From the NCBI GenBank assembly GCA_037176885.1, contig JAWWNJ010000024.1, positions 1,054,001 to 1,118,000 on the forward strand: a DNA stretch of 64,000 bases, in the 5' to 3' direction. The notes below the pieces were generated by a model. That model had not been told where the DNA came from, did no database searches, and saw nothing but the letters and a program-made list of their open reading frames with translations. Origin of the DNA: Favolaschia claudopus (Eukaryota; Basidiomycota; Agaricomycetes; Agaricales; Mycenaceae). This document shows, piece after piece, positions 55,336-64,000 of this stretch. Numbering within the stretch: position 1 is the first letter of the stretch; each line of letters begins with the position of its first letter. A program made the translations under genes and the position numbers.

Positions 55336-56897
55336 GGTTTGGGCGGAAAATTAGACAGAGGTTAAGTAAGTCGTTTGGGGTAGGATTAGCTGAGATCCCT
55401 GAGTTTTAGATGGTGCGATAAAGCGCAGTGAAGTCCGAGGGAACCCAAGTCACAGAGCAAGCGCGAAACGAGTTAGATGCCTAGGCCGAAGATGGTGGTC
55501 GAGGTAAACTTAGAGAGTCACACAAAGTCACACTCTCTAAACTCTCTCCTTGCGCTTCGCGTCCACCATGTCCACCACAGAAATATGGATTCAAATATTC
55601 CCCCTTGCCATGAACAGTATATGGCCTCTCTGAGGCGGTAGCTTAACCTTTAGGTAGATGTTTCCCAGTTTCCTCTAGGGAAAGACAAGGGTTGAAAGAG
55701 GAACTCGATGTTTAGGATGATAGTCGGACCAGGTTGCCGTACGCGTGCCTTACCGGCCGACTCTGATAGCATCAGTGTTTGCGAGCATTCCGAACACTAC
55801 GTCTTCGCCTTGAGCTTGAACCAGTAATATACGCGGAGGTGGCAACCGGCTGATTTCCAGTGTTGATTGCCGGACTCCAACGCTGTCCGGCAAGGCGGCA
55901 TTGGATTCCGGTGGTCTTCCGTTACCTTTCGCGGGACTCCACTGGAATCTGCTGGTTTACATTGGAAGCCGCTCCCCACCAATTTCCATTGTAATCCAGT
56001 GGAATCCATTGAGTTTTTAGCCTGTTCTGGGCCTAACTAATTTAGAATCTAAATAGCTCAACATATTCGAACCATATCGGCGTGAGTCGAGATGGTTGAG
56101 TGCTGTTTTCTACGGAAAATTAAACATAGAAGGAAATACAGGAGGTATACATTTATAGAGCCGTTTACAAGAGAGCTAGATGTCTGTTCTCTTCGACTCT
56201 TTTCATGAAGCAAAGCAGAGGGAAGTTGAAGGGAAGACTTGTTCATTTTGACAATGGAAGGCGCCGAAAGAGGACTACGATGAAGTCCTACCAAGAGAAT
56301 ATAATCTCGGGCTCGTGTTAGTTAGTTTCCGATTTAAACAGTGAGTAAACATATGTACAGGGTCAAAACCATGCTGAACTTGAAGCAGACAGACAAAATC
56401 TAGCATCCCTCCAAGATGAGTCTAAAAGTTGCCATAAACTTGATATTTTCTGAATAAACTTGTATAAACCGGTGCTTTCCGCTGACTTCCAGCGATTTCC
56501 ACCAGAATCCAGTGCGGATATGCGCGTGGGTCAGTGGGGAACAGCGAGGATCAATGGCCTACGCTGCCGTCACTGGATCACATCATCCAGCAGCGTCCGC
56601 CAGTGTCCACTGGTGGCCAGTGGTGGCCGCCAACGAACTTTCCACCGGCGGGCATATTACTCGCTTGAACCACCACATTGGTCTTGCATCGGTCATCGAA
56701 ATGTTCGCCAGGCGTTCAGTTTCCGCCAGGGCAGCGCGCCGGATCTGCGAATCTGTCCGCGAGTGCGAGATATTAGCATTCTTGACTGTGAGTGTCGCAG
56801 ATTGAAATCTCGTGTTGTTGTGCTCACAGGATCTAGTGAGTTCAAGCTTTAGTTACCAACGTAGCCGTCAATAAATCTCAATAAATTCATGTCCGGT
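55336..56897. other. Intergenic, 1.56 kb, between HGH1 and the Helitron gene
   Basis: No gene supported. The segment 55850-56015 repeats the phrase CCAGTGGAATCC and variants in both orientations, and 56480-56640 has related CCAGTGG-rich sequence. A perfect 7-bp inverted repeat ATTTAGA-A-TCTAAAT lies at about 56039-56053. It should include the 3' end of the Helitron, but I could not fix the terminus. A CTAG at 56833 is one candidate. Confidence 0.4.
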
Positions 56898-59800
56898 CTA
56901 TCTCTTTGTTGGATTTACCGACATCGTATCCACGTTCAAGTCGGGAATTTCAAACCTCCCGTGAACAAAGTCTTTGATACATCCGTCCGGCACTAGATCA
57001 TAAAACCAAGAAAGCCTTTCTCGAGAGTAAATTTTTGTTCTTTGGGCCTTGATCTCGGTACGTGTAAGTTCATTGCGCAATTCCTCTGAGATGTGGTTTC
57101 GGATTCGATCGAGGGAGAAAGGGCGCAGGATACAAAGCCCTTCGAGTTTGCGTACCCTCGACAGCATAACGTACGCACTTTGAATCGTCGGACACGCAGC
57201 AAAATCAATACAACATACATCCAACGAACGCCCTTGTGCATTGTGAGATGTGAAAGCAAATGCTGGGATGAGAGGCAGCTGGGAGCGGGTCGCCGAGTAT
57301 GTTCTACTTGAATTCGGCAGTCCGAACTCAATCTTGTCGGTGATAGGCCTCAGTGTTACTCTGTTGGGGTGTGATGCATCTGGGGCCGTATTTCTGTAGG
57401 CTTTGAAGTCAACATCAGCGGAGATAGCATAGCGTCGGCCCTCAATCTCTTCGAACACTATGGATACAAGAATACCCGGGCTCCCATTTGATATACCAAG
57501 TTCGGTGGCGATATTCTCAGTGCAGAATACAGGCATTCCCGGCACATAGGGCACTCTCCCTCCGAGATCATTAGCTTCCTTTACTGGGATTGACCAGGCA
57601 ATTTCAGCAACCAGCCCGGTGAGTTGATATTTCTTCTTCCCTTGCCCGCGGGTATCTCTGGAATAATAGACGGGACTTTCTTGATTAGTAACTTGAGCAA
57701 ACGCATCAGCCATGTTCAAGTTGTGGGCGTCTCGAGCAACATTGGTGTACACGATCAACGGACATGCAGAGTCGGGGGCTTCTACCCATCGTCGAACATC
57801 GGTCAGTGCCTTGGTCTGGTCGCTGCATTCCTCGCTGGACAGCACGTACTTATCAAGTACGTCTTTGTCCTCGGCAGTGCAAACCCCTGTTCGTAGTCGT
57901 TTGAGAATGCTGAGCAGTACAGGGTCGTCCTTTTGACGCATTATCTCTTCCAAGACGACAACATGTTCAATTTGATGCCACACTTGCACACCCTTTACTT
58001 CTTGACGTGTTTGTTCATTCAAGTCGTTAAGATTATCATTCAAGTGACAACCGACCAATGCACGCGCGAATAGAGACCTTCCTCTAGGTGGTGGCAGCTG
58101 ACATGGATCTCCAGTCGCAGCCCAATTTAACCCGCCAACAATTCGGTGTGTGATTCCCTTTGCCATGCTAATATACTCTGATATTTTTGCCAGGTCTTTC
58201 GCATTCAAGAAATAGGTCTCGTCCAGGACAAATGTCTCGACAGGTGCAAAACGATCTTCAACATTTCTACGGGCGCTCGGCGATGACTTCATCTTAGCCG
58301 GAGGAATCCGTAGAGATGCCTCGGCATGAATAGTGCTGCCGCCAATATCGCTGGCAACGACTCCCGTCGGTGCTGTGAGTTTCAGTCGCTCGGGGAAGCC
58401 CAATATATCATAATATTCTTTCCAGGCTTTAAATATTATGGATTTACCGGTTCCTCCAGGCCCAGTGCAGAGCAAAGTCATGGGTGAGTCTTCACGCCCA
58501 AAATGTAGGTCATATCCTATTTTATCCGCGAGTAACAAGAATGCTCTTGCTTGTTCATCATTCAGGGTATGCTTGATTATCAATGTGATGCACAGCTGTT
58601 GGTAAGGCAGTAAAGGCATCCTTCCCGAATGTACATTTGACTCGTCAAGCTTGTTGATGTACTTTTGGGCATATTCCGCTTCTCTGGCTAGCGTCGTGGA
58701 CAGAGCCGCTGGTATGCTCTCAACATGATTCCTTCGGTAAGTCGCTTCTCCCCTACCTTTCTCTGCCACTTCTAATCGACGAGTAATCAGGTTCTTTCTC
58801 TCTGTCAACAAGGCGGTAGTTTTGCCAAGGTCAGCTACAAACTTATCATTCTCGTTACCTAACTTTGACAGTCCGTCATAGCGGCGGTGGAAACTTGAAC
58901 AGAGTGGTGCAATGGAATAAAATCCGTTATTACTAGCTTGCTCAACGATGCTGCGCGTATCACGCATTGCACGAGTATCTTTTTGTCCCATAGAAGAATC
59001 CAAATGATCAGCGTCTGTCGTAACCTGCATCGCATTTTCCCATACAGGATCAAATCCGTCACCGTCGTTGTCGTCGTGTTCAAATCCGCAATCTTTCGCA
59101 AGTACTGTCATTCTCTTTCGCCGCTTTGCAGCATAGTCGAATTTCGCGTCGTGAGTCTGATAAAGTAACTGCATGTTTTTCATCACTTGTGTGTGTTCAG
59201 GGGACAAGGTCGGCCTGAACTCAACAAAAGCATTTTCCCAGCTATCCTCTGGCGACTTGAGAGGGGATTCTTTGCTGGTGGACCAAGGCTTGAACAAAAC
59301 GAGCATTGCTACGGCGTACTTGACTCTTTCGGGATCGAAATCATTTCGCGGCACACGGTACCCCATTAAAACAGGGATCACAGATTCCTCAAGTTTTTTA
59401 AGGCAGTGTGTTGTGTACTCAGGATGGCCAGGTTTGAAATTGAGGTATGTATTACGTTGCGTCTTTGAAGTCGGCTTTTTCTCCTTGACGTAATTTCTCA
59501 TAATATCCCAAGCACAGATTGATTCGAGTTCGCGAGGCCTATAAAATATGTCGTCGAACATCTTTGAGAACCGCTTTTGGGAGATCGAACCCGGTGCTTC
59601 CTTCGATTCCAAATCCTCCTGAATTGCGTCCTGACACAGCACAATCAAAGGATCATCCTCGTCATCGCGAACTAGCAACTGTTGAGGTTCATCAAGGTCT
59701 TCCGTTTCATCAGCATTATCTAAGATGGTGTCCGGCTTTGCAAATATGTCTCTGGCAACATCGCGCAGAAGGGACGACCACCAGTATTCAGCATAGGTAT

Positions 59801-62800
59801 CCGAAACATAATTATTTTTGTACCCCAATAGGAGACTTGCTGTCTGCTGTCCGCTGAGTTCTCTCTTTCCCACTAGTGTGTTAGTCGCTTTAACCATCAT
59901 CAGACGACTCATCTCAGAGGTGTCAGTGTTTCCGTCTATATCCATTGGTGGACTTTCTCTTAGGGTCTTGATTGACGCGCATAGTGCGGAAAAAACAATT
60001 GAAGTATCAAGCTGCAATTTTATCGTATAGTTTAGCATATATTCAATCATAGCCATTGCAGTGGTCCCAGATGCGATCTGCTTCAAATCAGTGTTACATC
60101 CCAAGCACAGAGTTGTTGTCGGATTGTGACCGTTAAGATCCCCATTCTCACATCGTATTACTAGGTCGCCATCTTCATCAAAATGTGTCTCGGGAACCAG
60201 TGGACGTGGAAGTTCAAACCGGCAGTCTTTATCTGGATCAAGTAGGGATTTGATTCTTTGAGGTATGTGCTTGAAGCAAGTGGCATTGTGTTCATGTAGC
60301 AGTCCGGTGTTCTCACATAGATCTCGGTGGCGCTGGTCTCGGATCTGCGCATAATTAGATGACTTAGGGTCCAAAGGACGGCTCAAAACTGGGAATCGTT
60401 TCGGGGTACCGTCTGCGACCACATACGGAGTCGTGTTCTTGGGCAAGCTCTGACAAATTATATCATCATACCATTCGGTGAGCTTTCGCTTGAACTCGGG
60501 ATCGGCATTCATTCGATCTTTCATATCCAGGGGAGATGTCGCAGCCCATCGTAGCCAAATCAAGAGATGGAGATGTAGCGAGCCTCGTACTTGAGCCTCG
60601 ACAACAGCGTACCAGCCGGCAACCTCACCGAGAACACCGATTTTTGAGGCCCGTTTTGTACCAAGAATTATCTCGAGAAATTTCCTGACAATCAGATCGA
60701 AGAATTGCGCTCCCGCAACAGGATTCCCTGCCAAGAGGCGTGAACGAGTATTACCTTCCTCTTCAACACTATCCAGGGCACTGAAAACTTGATCCAAATC
60801 CACATCTCTCCCGGCAAGGACTTGAGCGATGGGATTATGGGACTCGGCTGGATTAACAGTCGCAAAGATATGGGGTAAACCGTGGCACATCACCCTGCTT
60901 TTTGCTTGCTGCTTCATGTTGTTGACGTCTCCGACAGATCCGGGAACATGGTCGGAGACATAATTCAGATACTTCATTAATTTAGCAGCTGCTTTCTCGC
61001 CCGCAGACTCAGGCTTTGCGAATGGATTATTCTCAAGTTTCGCTCGGTAAGTCTCCATGGACTGATCATCAAGCTTTTGAATCAGGTTCTGTACCAAAGG
61101 AAACCAAGACCGATTTACCGCTAATCGGGCCTTGAAAGAAGACTGCCGTCGCTGGATGATGTTATTCATCACAAATATGAAGGACTTGTGCAGTTGAAAT
61201 CGTCGATCGGCAAGACTGAGCAAATGTTGAACATGGGGGACGGTGTCAACACGACGGAAACCATGGTCATCGGAGGTCCTTACGTCGTTGTTATCAATCA
61301 TTCCAACTCCGTATGGAAACAATGTTGGCCAGAGACAGCCAAACACACGGGGATTTCTCGATGTATGCAACGGTATACTCGCGGAGGGAAATTTAACAAA
61401 TTCTACTTGCCCATTTTTCAATCGTCTCAGTGCTTCCAGTTTCCGTTGCTTATACGTTGACTGAAGATTATCTGCATCGACCAGAGTGGTCGAAGTAAGT
61501 TCAAATGAATTTGTTGTGTTGAAGAGCTCAGCATCTGCTTGTTCACAATATGTTGTATAGGAAGAGCCTTGATTGCTCGCGGAGTTCGTACGGAGGAAGT
61601 CCTTGATTGCGAGTGGGCAATCGCAAATAGGGTATGCTTCAAGATTCTTCGCAACTGTCTCTTTGCTAAGATCTGCATATAAAGGATTATTTTGAATGAG
61701 CCAGAATAAAGCCTTGCGAATTTTCTCCCGCCGTACAAGCAGTGGTGATTTTCTGAGCATGTCAAGAGTTACCTGGGTTTCCGGGGAGCCAACCAATATG
61801 ACACAAATCTCGTCTCTAATCGTGAACAAAGGAACAGGCATTTCACTTACAAATGAACTCGTGTCCTGTGGCAATATGCAAACATTTCCGCGAGCAGCAA
61901 GTTGACCACTTGGACCAAGTTTGATTTTGTACATGCACCTCGTAGCCCGAGCGCGTGCGATACATTGCTCTTCCAACAATGTCAAGTCCTGGAGCTCCGG
62001 CGGTACTTCCCCAATCCAAAGCCCATTGGCATAGCTGCGTAAAGGTATTGTTTTGAAATTTGTTTCTGCTCACCGATAGTGCGCAAACGTGGACAAAGTA
62101 CATAATTCGAGCCATCCATCAAAGAAGATGCTTTGAAAGGTTCTATGCGAGGCTGAGATGAGCTGACCCTCATGCGTCGACTGCACGCTCCAATATGGAA
62201 ATGTCAAGATTTTGTACGGATCTCATTTTGACGTCCGTTGCAAGCTCGAGCTTACCGCAGAATGAACACTCATATCTTTTGAGCGTAGCGTTGGATGTGC
62301 TGTCACGGAATTCGCAAATAATCTTGTCCTTTTCACTTTGCGGTAATATGTATGGAACCCTGCATTTGAGGTTGACTCTTCAAGGGAATGACGAGCTTTC
62401 TTCGGAGAACTTGGATGATGACCCACAGAATCGGCCTTTCTCTTCTTGGTATTTGAAAGAACATTGAGAACGAGACGGCATTCTTGCAGTTCGGTAGAAT
62501 TTAAAGCCTCTTTCCCAGTGAGACCAGCTCGGACAGCTTCCGATTCCAGAATCAGACAAGAATTGGTGCAAGCATGAGATGTGAATTCAGCTCGGAGGCT
62601 CGCTGCATCCTTCCGCTTACCGTCCGATGTGCGAATAGCAATACCTTGATGTCGAGGGACCATATTTCTCAGGATATCAGCACTGACTTTTAAGATGACA
62701 ACCAGAAAATTAATTACTGCATTTTTTTCTTGCAATGAGAGCTTGGCGAACAAGTCGGGGGACTCGGGGCCATTGTTTCTTTGCTCTGGGGTTTTCTTTG

Positions 62801-62900
62801 CATGGACATTGGACGGTTTCTTTGCATGGACATTGGACGGTTTCTTCGCATGAACATTGGACGTTGAACGTTGAACGTTGAACTGCGGGCCGTATCAACG
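56898..62900 (-). CDS. Helitron Rep/helicase (N-terminal exons not fully resolved)
   Basis: A continuous frame runs from about 62040 to 56898 (at least 1,695 codons), preceded by N-terminal exons up to about 62900. The replication initiator shows the HUH motif in RGSLHLHLLIWL and the two tyrosines in EYMLNY (YxxxY). The Pif1-type helicase has Walker A GPGGTGKS, Walker B VLDETYF, and late motifs FTSHNAQGRSLDV and YVMLSRVRKLEGL. Upstream, SYANGLWIGEVPPELQDL is the conserved entry to the Rep region. YECSFCGKLELAT is a zinc-ribbon-like pair of Cys, and GPESPDLFAKLSLQEK marks the N-terminal domain. Between the last two I need a frame change that no clean intron explains, so a real frameshift is possible. 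Helitrons transpose by rolling-circle replication. The catalytic part is intact. Confidence 0.88.
62791..62880 (-). repeat. 24-bp tandem repeat (three units) followed by a 7-bp repeat
   Basis: Three copies of a 24-bp unit (plus strand TTTCTTTGCATGGACATTGG plus four bases) encode KKPSNVHA repeats in the Helitron N-terminal frame. They are followed by TTGAACG repeated four times. Copy number likely varies between elements. Confidence 0.8.
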
Positions 62901-62929
62901 GATCCGCGATACAATATGTGCTATGATTT

Positions 62930-63545
62930 GTATCTACAGTTGCAATCTGCGCTACTGGCGACTCGGTCTGCATTGGAGACCAATCTACCGGGATAGCGGA
63001 CGGGCGTCACAGATGAACCCGTTGACTGCATAGGAGCGGACGTTAAAGACGACATCTCTGCCACGGCAGGGATCAGGCCTGTGGGGTTTATTATGAGCAT
63101 TTAGTCAAAAAATCAAGAGCACATCAGAAGCGGATCGGGAAGGAAGAACGAAGGCGGCGCAGGCGCGCGAAAGTTGAATTGAAGGGAACGTACCAGGTGT
63201 GATATTGAAGACAACTTCATAAGTGTCCGCAGCGAACACCACACCACTGGTGTAGGCAGCAGCGCGACAGATCGAAGCCCAGTCGCTTCCCAGTACGATA
63301 TCCGAAGGTAAGCTCTCCACCACACGGATTCCAAAGGGGTAATGGGTGAAGAAGGTAGTGTGTCCCATTTGAACCGGTGGCGACAGCTTTCACTGATACT
63401 GAGACGAAGAGGCTCAGAGAACCGGAAGCGATGACGATTCCCAAACGACGCGCAAAGTTGGCAGTGATGTGCGAGTGGATTTCGGGGGAGTGAAGAGCGA
63501 CGGCGGCTTGGCCATTGACGAGATGTGTTGGCGTTGCCTGCATTG
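62930..63545 (-). CDS. Retropepsin-like small protein upstream of the Helitron gene
   Basis: Starts MQATPTHLVNGQAAVALHSP at about 63545. A middle exon has VQMGHTTFFTHYPFGIRVVE and SLPSDIVLGSDWASICRAAA. A last exon reads GLIPAVAEMSSLTSAPMQST to a stop near 62930. The order (NGQ-x-A strand, Ala-Arg-Arg-Leu helix, and S-D-x-V-L-G-x-D-W) recalls small mushroom proteins with a retropepsin-like fold. The catalytic Asp-Ser/Thr-Gly is absent: the matching place reads VALHSPE. The first intron is not cleanly placed. It lies head-to-tail with the Helitron and may be carried by it or be an old 5' exon of the Helitron protein. Function unknown. Confidence 0.4.
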
Positions 63546-64000
63546 AGAGGAAGTTCAAGATGACCAAGGTAAGCTTTGAGCGGCAGACGACGGTCAAGAA
63601 CAGGAAGAGAGACGCCGACTCAGTGGATGATATGTATATCATCGCGAGGCAGTGCGCGGAGACAGTTCCGCGATCCTGTCACCCATCTTAGTCAGAAGCC
63701 GTGATTGCCGTTGCGGCACATCACCGTGACAGTGTTTGTCTCGTATTTGGTTTGATGGACAAAACCCAAGCCCGTCTAAGTAGCTTAACCTAAAGGTTAA
63801 GCAATCAGCGCCCCTTACACCCCTCAATTATACGAGACTCAGTACCATCCATCTCGAGGATTCCCTCAGAACCATGAGCCTCGCGCCGCAGACCGCACAA
63901 AATTAGCGCTTAGTCTTGTCTGCCGGCGCTGAGACGTCTGGGCAATACCGCTCTTTTATGAGGCAGTCTGTCGCGTGCTGTACATCAATGTCTGCGTCGT
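63546..64000. other. Right edge, no gene supported
   Basis: 455 bp. Contains the palindrome at 63783-63802 and short open frames without domains. Confidence 0.4.
63783..63802. repeat. 20-bp inverted repeat (9-bp arms, 2-bp loop)
   Basis: GCTTAACCTAAAGGTTAAGC: arms GCTTAACCT and AGGTTAAGC around AA. The 12-bp phrase GTAGCTTAACCT at its left is also found at about 55638-55649, on the far side of the Helitron. Confidence 0.7.

Larger units (their letters stand above)
56800..63000 (-). mobile_element. Autonomous Helitron (ends not determined)
   Basis: Defined by the Rep/helicase gene. Helitrons start with TC and end with CTRR after a short hairpin, without target duplication. I could not confirm either end, so the limits given are the minimum coding extent plus flanks. 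A palindrome at 63783-63802 may lie near the 5' side. Confidence 0.55.

Noticed and set aside
56826..56845. CTAG at 56833 as the 3' end of the Helitron
   Set aside because: No GC-rich hairpin at the expected distance upstream on the minus strand, so the end cannot be fixed here.
1..64000. CRISPR array, rRNA or clear tRNA gene
   Set aside because: No regularly spaced repeats with unique spacers, no rRNA-like stretch, and no cloverleaf I could support by eye.

Overview
The window looks like nuclear DNA of a mushroom-forming basidiomycete (Agaricomycete). Genes are dense and split by many 45-70 nt introns. Several protein families present are expanded mainly in Agaricomycetes: KDZ/CxC2 transposases, TET/JBP-like dioxygenases, RNase H1 N-terminal-like proteins and CCCH/DUF7923 proteins. 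Gene models below were spliced by eye.

Layout. 1-10.8 kb is an accessory block: a truncated lineage-specific gene (minus), two RNase H1-N-like genes (plus), a small spliced gene, a TET/JBP-like gene that seems to lack its iron ligands, and a host gene cut by a transposon. 10,828-28,817 is one 17,990-bp Ty3/gypsy-type LTR retrotransposon lying on the minus strand. It has 1,837-bp LTRs that look identical, a 4-bp GCGG target duplication, a primer-binding site, a polypurine tract and intact gag, pro and pol. Its 3' third carries three spliced genes on the opposite strand; two encode Zn2Cys6-like cysteine clusters and one a CCHC knuckle. The whole element is studded with about 53 CCGCGG palindromes, against 6 in the other 46 kb. 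The downstream half of the interrupted host gene resumes at 28,818. 29.6-34.3 kb holds a KDZ transposase with one frameshift and a companion cysteine-cluster gene.

38.4-55.3 kb is ordinary gene space: epoxide hydrolase-like alpha/beta hydrolase, HDDC2-type HD phosphohydrolase, ADE16/17 (PurH), cytochrome P450, two tandem type-II 3-hydroxyacyl-CoA dehydrogenase-like SDRs, a CCCH/DUF7923 protein, a secreted low-complexity protein with a Gly-Lys repeat, and HGH1. 56.9-63 kb is an autonomous Helitron with an intact Rep/helicase, plus a retropepsin-like gene upstream of it.

The most unusual object is the giant retrotransposon. It carries accessory genes for putative Zn2Cys6 proteins together with dozens of the everted CGG palindrome (YCCGCGGR, including 19 exact TCCGCGGA) that Zn2Cys6 proteins such as yeast Pdr1/Pdr3 bind. 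It is also inserted exactly at a CCGCGG in the host gene. gag-pro-pol appears to use the same slippery heptamer, G GAT TTT, at both frame junctions.
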